Source: Sindora glabra
Lineage: Eukaryota > Streptophyta > Magnoliopsida > Fabales > Fabaceae
Assembly (NCBI GenBank): GCA_020226215.1
Contig: CM035231.1
Span: 50,062,876 to 50,126,875 of the forward strand
Reading direction: 5' to 3'
DNA length: 64,000 nt
Both the position numbers and the translations under genes were made by a program. Shown here piece after piece: positions 23,781-36,748 of this stretch (position 1 is its first letter; the number at the start of each line of letters is the position of its first letter). Under the pieces are notes generated by a model, which saw only the letters and a list, made by a program, of their open reading frames with translations, searched no databases and was not told the origin of the DNA.

Positions 23781-24290
23781 AGTATTGATTCTTATTTGAA
23801 GAGAATAAAATAAAATCTAATCATTTGTATCAATCTTACTTTAATATTACATAAAAATTAAATTTAAAAATAAAATTGACTTTACTAATTAATTTCTAAA
23901 AAGAATCTTATAAGAAAAACTAGCCTAAATTTTTTTTATTATTAATTAAAGATATTTCTTAGCATGTGAACTATATATAATTTTTGTAATAAGTATCGAT
24001 ATCAATATCTTGAAATGAAATTAAAAAGATCTAAAAGCTTTATACAATCATAAAATATAAATACATATTTTTCTATTAAAAAGCAATGTTGTGATATATT
24101 TAAGGGTGATAATTTTTTATACAACACAAATTATATGAATTTAGATTGGGAATGATCAAGTTTGGATCATAAATAGATTGACTTGCTTAACATGAAAAAT
24201 TTATGTCTCTTCGGATTAACTTGTTGTAACCTGTATAATTTATGCATATGATTATTATTCAAATTAACTCGATATGACTAACTTGTGCAA
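23161..24290. other. AT-rich intergenic DNA
   Basis: No gene seen on either strand. It contains an (AT)n tract at 23744-23777 and otherwise anonymous AT-rich sequence. Confidence 0.55.
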
Positions 24291-24295
24291 CCATA

Positions 24296-24299
24296 TACA

Positions 24300-24330
<31 letters not shown>

Positions 24331-24362
24331 GACTAGCTACATGTAATTTCCATATATACTAG

Positions 24363-24412
<50 letters not shown>

Positions 24413-24432
24413 GTGTGTGTGTGTGTGTGTGT
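24296..24432. repeat. Compound microsatellite (CATA)n - (AT)n - (GT)n
   Basis: About eight tandem ACAT tetranucleotides (24296-24330) are followed after a short spacer by about 47 bp of AT dinucleotides (24364-24410) and then about 20 bp of GT dinucleotides (24412-24432). Three different simple repeats sit within 140 bp. Confidence 0.95.
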
Positions 24433-26420
24433 ATGATTTTAATAAAAGATATATATTCTTTATGTGAAATAAAAAGTAGTTTAACAATATTATTTGATAA
24501 AAATTAATAAATAATTTACAAATACTTAAATATGATAAAAGATTGAATTCATGTTTAAATGAAATTATGATAAAAATTTATTAAAATATTTTTAATGAAG
24601 ATTAAAAATACTTTTAATGAAATATGATAGATACCTAAATTTGATAAATGAGTTAAAATATAAAGTTCATTAATAGAAGTTATTAAATGAATTAGACATG
24701 TTGATTCACCTTAACATAATTAATAAATAAGTTGATACAATACGACATGATTATTATTCGGGTCTGGTTATGATTGAATTTATTTAAATCATTATTAATT
24801 TTTGATACAATATGAACCTAATACATAAATCTAAACTATCATCTCTAGATACATTTATTTAAGCGTGATTTAATAGGTGATTTCTTAATTATTCAATGTA
24901 AAATAAAAATTGGACATTTTTAATTATTTTGAATGTTTTTGATTTTATTGTAATGTCAAATTTGAATTGAATAAGTTTTATTTAATTTTATTGTAATGTT
25001 GAAATATTTTTTTAATCATATTTAATTTTATAAATTTTAATTTTATGAAATATAATATTAAAAATATAACTATTTATATCATTAAAGATAAAATATTTGT
25101 AATTCTAAAAGAGAAAATGAAAATACAATTTCAGATTTGGAGTAAATAAGTTTATAAATGTGTTTGAAAATAATTATTAAGTATTAAATTGAAAAAATGA
25201 GTATCACAAAATCTATTCAATGCATTTAATTTGATATTGCCAAATTGAAAAATAAAAATAAATAAATATTCATTGGCTATACTTAGCGATAAAGGTATAA
25301 AGGTGTCAAAATGGATTAGATTTAATGAATTAAATTTAATAGGTTGACTTGGGATTGGTATAATTTTATTTGACTAGAGACTGAGGTTAGTACGGAAAAT
25401 GGTAACAGTAGCTCGACCTGGTAAGAGTCTGTGATTAATTAGCCTGACCTAATAAAGGATTAAAACTGATAAGTGTTAACTTATCGAATTATTGAATTAA
25501 CTCGTTAGTACGATAATAATAATAAATAATTTATTATATATTTAATTTTTATACAAATATAAAAATGATAATTTTTGTCTATTAAAATTATACTTTAATA
25601 TATATAATATTAAAATTATATATATGAGTAATATTAAATAATTTTTAATATTAAAATTAATAAATTTATATATATAATATTATTAATATATTATATAAAT
25701 TTATCAAAATAAAAAATTATATTAAAATTCATATTGGTATTTTTAATAGTAAAAATTTAAATAAGTAATTTTGATATTTATCTTGAATATATTATATACA
25801 TATATATAATATAATACATTATTATTTATTTATTTTGTTATATATAAATTATTAAATATATTTATTTTTGAAACTTGATCAATATATATTTAATAATATA
25901 TATATTTATTTTATTAAATATAAATATATATAATATAAAATTCTTAATTAATATAAAATTTAAATTATTTTATTAAATTAATAAATATAAATTAATAAAT
26001 TTTTTATATCTTAATAATATATATCTATTTTCATATATAATATATATAATTCACTTATATATATAATAAAATTTTAAGTGATAATAATAAAATATAATTA
26101 TATTTAATAAATAAAAATATATTTAAATTAATTAATAATATAAAATTAATAAAAAATAAAAAATTAATAATAATAAAATATAATAGGTTATAAAAATTCA
26201 TTTGATAAATATCGATTTAGGATTGGAATTGAGATTGGTATTGTAATAACCTGATTTAAACATAATTTGGTGGAAAAGTAGCTTAACCTGAGATTGCCCC
26301 GATATATAATTTTTTCTCATTAGGTTAGTCAGATAGAGTTGAGTTAACTTATTTTAATAAGTTTATAGAAGTGCCTCTCAAAATGTTTAGAATCACTTAA
26401 TTGAAGTTGTTGATAAAACC
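24433..26420. other. AT-rich intergenic DNA with weak MITE-like traces
   Basis: No coding similarity. A possible non-autonomous element lies at about 25290-26370 (left AAAGGTGTCAAAATGG, right AGAAGTGCCTCTC), enclosing an extremely AT-rich core, but its ends are too degraded to define. Confidence 0.4.
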
Positions 26421-26424
26421 ACAG

Positions 26425-27385
26425 TCCGTTTAGTTCAAGCAGGAAAAATGGAAGAAACTAATAAAAAAATTAAGAGAAAAGAGATTGAATATTTTATAAT
26501 TATTCATTTTATTTGATTTAAGCAAAAATTGGAATCAAGTTTTATTTATTCATTTTATTAATAATTAATATAACAGAAAATTAATTTATTTTTTTTATTA
26601 AAATAATTATTATATTTATTATTAAAATTATTATGTTATTACTTATTATTATAATTATTACAAATATTGTGTTAACACTATTATTAAAATTTATTTTTAT
26701 TAATTATAGTCATATTTATTTTTTATTTTTTATTATTTAATATTATCATTTTTATAATTATTTATTATTTTAGTATTATTTTTGTTATTATTATTTCTAG
26801 TAACATTTTCTTTTTTACTTTTATTTTTATTATTGTATCATTATTAGTACTTAGTATTATTATTTTATTAATATTTTTAATTATTTTATTATTCTTTAGT
26901 TCCTTTTAGTTAATATTATTATTTATTAATTATTGTTATTTTTATTATTACATTATTATAAATATTTGGTATTGTTATTTTATTAATATTATTAATCATT
27001 TTATTATTAACTATTTTATCATTATCATTATTATAATTATTATTTAATTATTTGTTATTATTTTTATGTGAGTTTTACTTTTATTATTTATTCATTATTA
27101 TTTTTATTATTATATTGATATTTGATATTATTATTTTCTTAATACTATTTATTATTATTATTATTATCATCACCATTATTGAAGATGATAAATTTAAAAT
27201 TCAAAATAAGGAAATTTGATTCTCTGAAAGATTAGGAAAAATCATTATTACATCATTGAAAGTAATTCCATTAAGAGAAAATAAAGATGGAAAATTAGAT
27301 TTCTTTAAATTAAATGTATTCAAAGATAATGAAAATTCTTAATTCCTTTTCTTTTCTTAATTAATTCCAACCAAATGGTCAAATG
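26425..27385. mobile_element. MITE-like element enclosing an ATT-rich block
   Basis: The left end reads TCCGTTTAGTTCAAGC and the right end, reverse-complemented, reads CCATTTGGTTGGAATTAATT. These are similar inverted termini of the CCGTTTGGTT kind common among plant MITEs. The core at 26560-27180 is dominated by TTATTATT- and ATTATTTTT-type words on the plus strand, while the two flanks next to it are A-rich and of ordinary complexity. No target-site duplication was recognised. Confidence 0.4.
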
Positions 27386-27497
27386 TATTTGTTTCCTTTG
27401 ACTTCTTTAATTCTATCTCTTTGTTTTAGGTGGTTATTTATTTTATTAATCTATCTCACTCAATTTTTATTTTCACACTATTAAAATCTTAAAAAAA

Positions 27498-28537
27498 TAT
27501 AAATTATCCCATTAACTTTGAGTAATTACATTTTACCCTTTACAATTTTTAAAATTTTACAAATTAAATCCTTAAATTATATAAAACTTACAATTAACAT
27601 AAACTATCTACTAATATTGTAAGTAGGTCAAATGGTCTTCAAAGGTTTAGAGTCTAACTTACTTATGACTTAATTTAATTTAACTTATTTCTTTAAATAA
27701 GTCAAGTTAAGATCAATAATTATATTTACTTAGATAAATAGGTTAGACTTATCTTTTTTAAGATTGGCTTGTAAGCCTATTAAGGTAATCTATTTAATTA
27801 TTAATATATTTATAAATTATAAATAATATATTATATATATAATATAAATATATTAATTATATTTATATATAGGTCTAATTAAGTTATTGGATAATTTTAG
27901 ACTTTAAGAACATTTTAATCTATTAAAAAAATTGAAAGCCTATTTATATAAATCGATTTTTAGGTATGTTAACATGTTAAGTCTAATTTCTTTAATAACT
28001 TAGGCCGATTCCAAATTTTGATCTTATATAAACTAATAGACAAAACTCATGTTAATAATTTAAAAAATAAGCCTAGTCTATTTAAAGTATAACCTAACTT
28101 GTGTTAACCTATTTACACTCCTCAAACTATCTACCTAATTAATCATTTTATTAAATTAAGTATTTTTTTTAAAAAATTAAATAAGAATTATAATATTATT
28201 ATATATTAGTTTATTATATTATTTTTTATGCATAATTTCTATGATATATAATTAATAGAAGTTAATTAGATATATAGAATATTAATTAAATACTTGAAAA
28301 TAAATTACAAAATTATGTACACAAAATGATATAATAAAATAATATGCAATAACATTATGATTCTAATTTAAAAAATTAATCAATCCATTACATAATTTGA
28401 TGAAATGATTAGTTAAGTAAATGGTGGGTGATAATTATGTTTTTTTAATAGTTTAAGGGTTTAATTTTCAAATTTCCAAAGTAGTGAAAATGAAATGTAA
28501 TCACTTCAAAGTTGAGGGGATATTTTACATTTTCCTT
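27498..28537. mobile_element. Element with ~90-bp terminal inverted repeats
   Basis: The left arm (27498-27585: TTATCCCATTAACTTTGAG, ATTACATTTTACCC, AATTAAATCCTTAAATTAT) is mirrored by the reverse complement of 28440-28537 (TATCCCCTCAACTTTGAAG, ATTACATTTCATTTT, AATTAAACCCTTAAACTAT). The arms are long and similar and enclose about 0.85 kb without coding sequence, as in non-autonomous Mutator-like or foldback elements. The middle (27600-28130) has further inverted words and may be a second, nested element. No clear target duplication. Confidence 0.5.
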
Positions 28538-28539
28538 AT

Positions 28540-29330
28540 AATTAATTACATTGTTTAATTTTATTTTCTTAATCTATCCCATTTAATTTTTTTTAATCCA
28601 TCTTTTCTAAAGTGTGTGATATACTCCAGAGAATGAGGTGAATAATCACAACCTTTGATTAGGAAATCAAAAATTAAGAATATGATAAGTAACAACCATG
28701 AAAAAGTTATTTTTTAATTTATAATTATCTTATTCTTTGATTTTTTTATCAACAACTATGATAATTCACTTTATCCTTTAAAATATATCTTACATCGTAG
28801 AAGAGTTAGATCCAATTTCTTTTCACTATTCAAATTTATTATATTGTTTAACATAATAAAGTTTTAGTATTTAATTCAAATTATTAATTTTTATATATTA
28901 TTACATAACCCCTATCCTTATTCCTTACTAATCAATTAAACATCAATCAATCAATCATCAATTAATAAAAAAAACACTTTAAGTATAGATTAATTTTTTT
29001 AGGGGCTTCACAAATGTCAATTTGCAGAATTTACACCAAATACTTCTTTTCTTCTTTTTTTTACCTTATCTTTTTTTATTTCTTTTGATTTTGTCTTTTT
29101 TATGTGCAACTATTTTTTAATTCTTATTATTCTAGAATTAGCATAGTATTTCTTGTCTTTTTTATTGTTTAATTTCATTTTTTTTCCTTTTGCATATCTA
29201 CTCCTATTATTTATAGCTTAAATGCCAATATAATAAATATAATATAGATGTAATATAATATATTTTCTTTTAATTACAAAAATATTTTAAATATATTAAA
29301 GATTATTTTAATTAATTTAATTATTTAATT
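28540..29330. other. AT-rich intergenic DNA, nothing recognised
   Basis: No gene, RNA or repeat border identified; T-rich simple stretches near 29040-29200. Confidence 0.5.
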
Positions 29331-30180
29331 ACCCTAGCCTAATCCTAGTCTTGATAGCATGAATTTCGATACTAGATTTCCACCAACCTAATCTATAAAC
29401 TCTCTTAATCATTTAAATAAGTTATTAATTTAAAAAGTCATAAAAGGTCTTTTATAAAATTTATAGTTCTTTTCATAGTGTCACCCATATTCTCATCGCT
29501 AACACTTAACCATATATCATTTCGACCTTACCTTGCCCATAATGTCAATGTCCACTTTGACAATTGCATAATCACTATGTTCTCTAACCGGTGATTACTA
29601 TTGCTTACCTTATACTTAGGCTCACATTTAGTTGCACAAATTCTTTCTTCCACTAACTTTTATGTAATTATCTAGTTTCATTTCTACTAGTAATATACTA
29701 TACTTAATTCACATAAATTCTTTATTAGTAGTTCAAATCCACATCACCTTATGTGTTTATGGCCTATGATCATGAGAAAATTATTGTCAACTTACCACCA
29801 AGACTTATTACCATATGCTTACACATCGAAAAGGTTACCATGCTCTCTATTTTCCTTTACTACACTTTCTATCTTATGCTTGCAATCTCGTAAATGATCC
29901 TTGTTTGACAAGAATTTAAACACATGCTTAGGACATTTATTAGAATTTCAAATAATCAAGTAGTAATTTAAATCAAACATCAAACAAACTATCACAAATA
30001 AGTTACACCACCACTTTATCAGGGATAATAAGGTCCATGAAATGGTACTAGTGGTATACGATTCTAAGTGCGTACATATTATTGGTATAGTTTTGCTTAA
30101 CACTTATCTAAGTAGCATTTAAACACAATTTCAAGGTCCTTTTCCACTAGGAACCTAGATCATACTATACACTAATTTTT
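29331..30180 (-). repeat. Truncated Ty3/gypsy-type LTR fragment
   Basis: The words CCTAATCCTAGTCTTGATAG and TTTCCACCAACCTAATC match the start of the adjacent LTR at 30181 (CCTAATCCTAGTTGTGATGG, TTTCCACTAACCTAATCC) in the same orientation, about 850 bp earlier. It therefore looks like an additional, partial copy of the same LTR family, cut off where the next LTR begins. Confidence 0.5.
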
Positions 30181-31990
30181 TGATGACCTAATCCTAGTTG
30201 TGATGGCATGGATTCCAATACCTGATTTCCACTAACCTAATCCATAAGCTCTTTTACTTATATAACTAGGTTATAATTTGAAAAGTTATTTAAAAATAAC
30301 AAAAGACAAGATTAATGTTATTATCATATGAGTGATACAATTATTCCTTTTCACAATTAATTCACCTTAACTATCCTCTACTACCCCATCCTTTGCTATA
30401 AAGAGAACGAATCTTGCATTACTAATTGATGCTAGCCGTTGCTAGCCAAGCCATACTATTTAACTTTAAAAAGATAGGACCATGATTGGCAATAAACTAT
30501 CTTTAGGAAACAACTAAGGTACAACACATAAAGGAATAAGTCCAAAACTTAGTGAATGAACATACTAATGCAATTAAAAATTTAACATTTACTATGCATC
30601 TTACTAATTAGAGTTACACTCCTATTTTCTTACATTTACAAGTTATAAGCCGCCATATCACATGATTATTAACATAATCATGCTGTGTATTAATGCATAC
30701 TAAGCCTACCATATTTACTAAAGGTTCCATCAAATATATAATAAAGTTTCACCTATTGATTCTTATGATACCTTCATAACTTTTCATACGTGCAAATCAT
30801 AACATAGGTATTTGTTGATAAAATATAAATCATAACAAACTATCATAAAAAAGAAAGTAATAAACCTCTTTTTAACTCCTAAGTCAATTTTATAACCTCC
30901 ATAAACCCATCTTTATTCTTCTTGATTTAATCTTATACCCTCTATAAGCTATTATTAATCCAACGTTCGAATAGCCAATAATCTCCTATCACACTTTCTT
31001 ATAAGTTCACATATTTCATTCATAATGAATCTCATGCTTTTATGCATGATCATATTCCTAGCTTATAACATAATCAAAACTAAATCAATCACAATTATAT
31101 TCATAATACGTAGAAACACTCTTATAACTTTAATGCATGGCCATGTGACTCAAACCAACATCATTCATTCATATTAATGCCTTGCACTTAATGTATTAAA
31201 ATTAAAAAAGATATGAAATTTTAACATAATTCCTCCTTACTTGCATAAGGCTTATGTTATGGTTAGTGTAAGTTAGTTATTCTATTCTTATTTGTTTGCA
31301 AGGTTAACATTATTTTTTAACTTGCTAGGTTTGCTTTTACACAAGCTCTATGCTATTGAAACACACTTATTATCTTATTGTGGAAAACAACAACACAACA
31401 GTTGATTGTTTATTACTAGATCAAGTTTTGCAAAAGCCCAGTGTGACGGTTGACCATTTTATTAGGTTTTTACAAAATTTCTTATCATAAGAATTATTAT
31501 TCATAAGAGACCTTTATCTCTTGTAGTTCAATTATCCCTCATTTTATTCTTACCAAATTATCAATACTCCTTAAAGAGACCTAGTTTAAGTTATTATTGT
31601 CATTAATTTCCATTTTATTTACAATAAATTCAATATTCTTTATAAGTTTATAGTTTTATTAAATTCCCTATAAATAGATAAACTCTTAGATAATTAAATA
31701 TTAAGTTAGAATATTTTCTCACCTTACCTGAAGGAAAATTAAAAAAGTTAAACTTGTTATTCTTAAACCTTAATCATCTAAAGTTTCAAGAGTCTCTTAT
31801 TAAGGTTCCATTTTTTCTTCCAAGTTGAAGATGAGCTTCATCCAACACTAAAAGGAAAGAAGAAAATAAGAAAGGAACTTAATATTAACGATAGTTTAAG
31901 AGTTCTGACATTGGTTGTAGGATGAATCTAGCCTAATCTTATATCCTCTATTCATAATTTTATGAAGACTAGCAAAGAAGTGAACTAGGA
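30181..31990 (-). repeat. 3' LTR of the gypsy element (truncated)
   Basis: Aligns with 36749-38500 over its whole length: TGATGACCTAATCC versus TATCATGACCC at the left edge; TTATCTCTTGTAGTTCAA at about 31514 versus TTATCTCTTGTAATTCAA at about 38040; GTAGGATGAATCTAGC in both. The distance from left edge to shared internal landmarks is nearly equal (about 1.3 kb). The part equivalent to 38500-38767 is absent because an internal deletion joins the LTR to reverse-transcriptase sequence near 31990-32030. Confidence 0.65.
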
Positions 31991-32024
31991 AGAACGAATC
32001 ATTTATTAATTAACTCTTATAATT

Positions 32025-33722
32025 GCTTTTTGAGCTTTTTCAACTTAAATAGGGCCATTTGATATTGTGTTATTGAGATTGGATCTATTCCATAGAGCAA
32101 TTCAATGTTGAATTCAACTCATGGTTAAGAAGTAAACCCAAAAACTCTTTTAGAAATATATTCAAAAATTCTCACACGATTGGAACATTAATGATGTTTA
32201 AAGAAGGTTGGTTCAAATCTCAAATTATTGTCGATTACGTTATGTATCCATTCCTAATAAGCCACTGAACTTTGATATTGGAAATTATTCTAGTAATTTT
32301 GATATTTTTCTTTTCCTAAACATAATAGGTGGTGCTTTTTTTACAACAAAGGTTATTATTTTGTTAAAATAGTCTATTTGAATATGATATGTGGATAACT
32401 TATCCATCCTAAAATAATATCATAATCCAACATCTTTAGCAAAATTAAGTTAATAAGCATTAATTGTTTAATTTATATACAGGATAAGCATTCACAAACA
32501 AAGTTGTTGTTAAGTTTTTATTTAGTGGAGTAACTACTAGCAAAGGATTTTGTAATTTATAAGAGACTAGGTTATCAAATAATCAAATTTTATAAAAATA
32601 AAGGAGTAAACAACACCCAAATCAAATAAGACATAATCTTGCAAAATTTTAATTTTAAGAATACTTGTAATAATAATATTAGATGTTTGTGCTTGCTACC
32701 TAGTTAGAGTCTTGCTTCATTCCTTAGTGTATTTCTTCTTTAGTTATTTCCATTACCACCAAATTTTATGGTTGGTTATGGTTTTTCTGGGGTACTATTT
32801 ATGCTATTAGTGCACTCTATGGAGGTATTAGGTAATTTATACTACAATTAGAATGGTTTCTTAAGAAATCCTTTCTTTTGTGCCTAATTATCCACATTGG
32901 TAACACTTAATGTTTGTTTAAGTTATTTCCACATTGAATGCATCTTGGTGGTTCCTATTGGAAACTACCTTTACTCTAAAATTATCCTTTTCCAAAGCTA
33001 GTTAGAGCATAAGGACAAAATTGTTAGATCCTTTGGCCTTTCCTTCTTAGAGGTCCTCCAAATGAACTTTTAGGATATGTTGAATTTGAGAAAGATTAAC
33101 TTTTTCCAATGCAAAGAACATTAAAAGAAGGTATTTTTCTTTTGCTAGCTGAAAAACTTGGTCTTTCTAACTTATTTCATTTTTTTTCTTCTAATTATGC
33201 TTCCATTTACTTTTTTTTTCTTTTATTTTGAGTTTTGCTTGAAGTGGTCATATATTTTTTAGTAAGTGGTAGTTTAAGTAACATAGGTGACGTTGAATTT
33301 ATGGTTTTGAAATTTGTACATAAATTTTTGCATTTTAGCCTATTCATTTGGAATTAAATAACTTGCATATAGAAACAAAATGCAAACTGAGTGTTGTACT
33401 CACTGATAAATAAATATCCCTACTTTAAGTATTCAAACTTTTTAATTTTGGCATCTTTCACACTAAGAAATTGTCTATAAAGAGTTCTTAGATTGTTATC
33501 TAAGTTAAAAGTGGTAACTAACTTCCTTATTCTCTATAGTGCTGGAAAACCAATAATGTGCAACATCCTCTAACTTATACTTAACTAACTCAATAATCAT
33601 ATGATCTGTATAAGAGAACATTCTTCCATACCTCTCAATACGAGCAAGAAATTGCTGAGGATTTACATTTGGATCCATACTAGTAAAGCAAGGTAGTTTT
33701 AGTTTATTAAACTTATGAATTA
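32025..33722 (-). pseudogene. gag-protease-RT fragment of the gypsy element
   Basis: On the minus strand, going from 33722 down: gag core sequence (DPNVNPQQFLARIERYG, then LVKYKLEDVAHYW), a zinc knuckle at about 32905-32870 (CYQCG followed by a damaged second half), the region after the protease at about 32430-32390 (DYDIILG, the gypsy DVILGMDW position), and the N-terminal edge of reverse transcriptase at about 32190-32030 (CEFLNIFLKELLG). Stops and frame breaks are frequent. Reading stops near 32025, where LTR sequence begins, so the catalytic part of the reverse transcriptase is gone. The motif order fits Ty3/gypsy, probably a chromovirus lineage; the lineage is an inference. Confidence 0.75.
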
Positions 33723-33727
33723 TTTGT

Positions 33728-36210
33728 TGTTAACCTTAAGGATTCATGTAATGAGTTTTGATAATGACAAATGAATGTTACAATAGTATTGTATGTCTTA
33801 TGCTAAAGTGATATATTGTATAAGTTTTAATAGACATACTATGTTATAATTGATATATATATATGATGATATGATGATTATGCTTGCTTTAATATATGCA
33901 TGATGACAAATGAATGTCATAATAGCATTGCATGTCTTTGTACTAAAATGCTATAAAACCTTCAATAGACATGCTAGATTATAATTGTAATAGCAATGCT
34001 TGATTATATGCTAAAAGAGCTATTAGACAAGTATCACTAAACATATGATTAATCAAGATATATGAAAGGATGATTATGCATGTTCTTGTGCTAATTTATT
34101 TTATATAAATCATGCATCAATATCTTAATATATTAGAATTGGACTAATTATTTAGTTTGCAAAGTTTATGAACTTGTGTACAGAAAAGTCTAAGATAAAG
34201 AAGAGTGAGCATTGAAGCAAGGACATGAAAGATTATATTATGCTTAACTTTAGAACAAGGAAGAAAGACAAGAAAGGAGATGTGATCTAAGTATTGAAGA
34301 TTGAGAATACTAAAGTGTTTGAAAGCTTAGAAGCATCAAGAAAAAGGCCAAGGACTTGATTAGTATAGTTCTTCATCTTAAGGCTTAGACTTTCTTGTAA
34401 AATAGAGTATTTCATGATATAGAGCTCAAATATATTTTCATAATCTTAGCTTGATTAAAATGTTTGAAAAGATAGCCCATAATCATATTTTTACAAGATA
34501 GCCTATAGGGACATTTCAAAAACCAATGAGATATGAGGTTTTGATCTTTTCACCATTAACCTTTAGTCATTCTTTTAATTATATCTTATAAAATGCTTTT
34601 AATTTGATTGTTAAACCTTTTCCATATGAAAATAAACTCGAAGATATTTTCATGAATATATCATTTACTTAAAATGATTAATATATGAAAGAGATATGAT
34701 TTTACCAAGTTGAGTTTAAAAACTAGCTTTCTACATTCTAGCCATTTCTGATGTATGCTCATTATTTTGATCATATCTTGAAAAATACAAATGATATGAG
34801 TATAAAATTATTTTATATGAAAATAGACTCAAATATCTTTCTATGGATTGGTCATTTGCTTAAAATTACTAAGATATGAAAGAGTTATGAATTTTACAAG
34901 TTGAGTCTAAAAATTAGATTTTCACAAATTCACTGTTTCTAACCTTTGCTCATTGTTTTGAACATATCTAAAAAATTACATTAGATATGAGCATGAAACT
35001 AGTCTCATTTGAAAGTAGACTCATTAGCTTTCCCATGATAGGTTATTTGCTTAAAATGGATTTAAAATAAAGAAATTATGACCTTTTAAAGTTGAGTTTG
35101 CATTTTTATCTAGGTGAATTGATTCACTAATCGATTCTAGACATTCAGAGAGTACCTTGAATGTCCTGAATTGATTTACCAATCAATTCTAAGTGTTCTG
35201 GTGTGCGAATAACGGCTAGTAACAACTAGTTTTCATTCCTAACAATCCCAAACGGCTATAATACTCTATAAGCTTCATATATAAGCTCAGAAACATGAAA
35301 TACTAGGTAGAGAGAGCTCGAAGTTTAATTGAAAACATCATTTTATATCTTTCTTAATCCAGATCATGATTTGAGCTCATCTTTATGAAATTTCTCTATT
35401 CTAGGACTTCATTTGTTCTATCCACTCTTTAAGAGAGTTTTTATGAATTGATTTTCATCTTGTATTACTTTAGAATTATAAAAGTGATGTATCCCTTGGA
35501 AAATCATAGAGAGACTAAGGTATCCCTTGGAAAATCATAAAGAGGGTGAGGTATCCCTTGTAAAAGGAGAATTTGCTCAAGGAAGAGTAAGAGGATTGTA
35601 AAGCTTCTTCAAGTGCCAATTGAAACTTGAAGGGATAATGGATTAACACAAGCTTGGAAAGCTTGGAGAGTGGATGTACACCTTTGTAAGGATATCCAAG
35701 GGAGAAACCACTATAAATCCTTATATTTGTTCTCTTCACCTTATCTCTTTATTGTTTATGCAACATAGCTCTATTTTGTTGCTGTTGTTAGTTGGTTCGT
35801 TGTGCTTTAATAACTTGTTGCTTGGATATTTGAATGATTAAAGAGAAATTCATCTCTATTTTGCTATTATTGTTTATTGAGATATCGTGCTGAATGCTTT
35901 ACTCTTGTTGTTGAATACATTATACTTCAATGTTAATCTTGTTATTCAGTAATTGAAAAAGAAATCAATATATGCATTGACTTCTTAATTCTTATTTGTG
36001 CATAATTAATTAAGTTACTTTGCACTAGTTCTTTGAATTGTTATACCTTAAGTGTAAACATATTCATAAAACCTTCTTGGAAGTGTTTAAATCAAAATTA
36101 TTCTTATGGCTTTCCAAAATAAAGTCTTCTTAAAAAGAGTTTAAAAAATAAGAAAAGTTTTAAAAACACTCAATTCACCCCTTCTTAGGTATGGGTTGCC
36201 AAGACCAACA
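33728..36210 (+). mobile_element. 2.48-kb solo LTR (copia, SIRE-like) with exact TSD
   Basis: Starts TGTTAACCTTAAGG and ends CCAAGACCAACA, with the exact 5-bp duplication TTTGT on both sides (33723-33727 and 36211-36215). The interior is LTR-like: no coding region, a duplicated AATTGATTCACTAATCGATT / AATTGATTTACCAATCAATT motif near 35113-35190, a TATA-like CTTCATATATAAGC near 35274, and three copies of GGTATCCCTTG near 35490-35560. The 3' end has the CAATTCACCCCTTCTTAGG motif seen in SIRE-type copia LTRs. It is inserted in the gag region of the older gypsy element. Confidence 0.85.
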
Positions 36211-36729
36211 TTTGTAACTTATTTGCCAAGTTCTCTTTAAAAGGTGTTTGATCTTTCTCTTTTCTTTAGTTAAAGGCTTGATCCTTCTAATCCCTTCCTT
36301 GGTCTTGCTCTTTTCTTTGATAAAGGACCTAGATTACATGTCATTTTTGGTTACCTAAAAGTAATGTCCCACAAAAGGATGTTCTAATCATTATCTTCTT
36401 TACATCGACCACTTTAAGCTTGAAAACCTTTAGATAACTCTCAATCATTAAGATTACTAGCTTGATGACTACAAGATTCTATTATATTTTTTAATTCATA
36501 AAATTTCCAAATGTTTAGTTCAAACATATGTTACTAATAACTATAACTAAGAGAGAATCTTCAACACCAGACTTTTAGTTAATTTAAGGTCCCCGAAATA
36601 GTATTGGTGACATGTGATCTTTAGTGCATATATAACACTAACATAGTTTCATCTAACACCTAATTAAGCAGCTTTAATCATATCTTAATCAATCTATCTT
36701 AGAGCTTTTTTCCTATCAAAACCTTAGAC

Positions 36730-36748
36730 TATCCTCTAATACTAACTT
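36730..36748 (-). other. Primer binding site of the gypsy element
   Basis: Directly inside the 36749 LTR edge, the minus strand reads TTAGTATTAGAGG, matching 10 of the first 12 positions of the plant retrotransposon consensus TTGGTATCAGAG, which is complementary to initiator methionine tRNA. This fixes the 5' LTR as the right-hand one and the element as minus-oriented. Confidence 0.55.

Noticed and set aside
30962..30975. GTTCGAAT-like word as a tRNA B box
   Set aside because: No A box at the right distance and no acceptor-stem pairing; the similar word near 49331 fails in the same way. No tRNA gene was found in the window.
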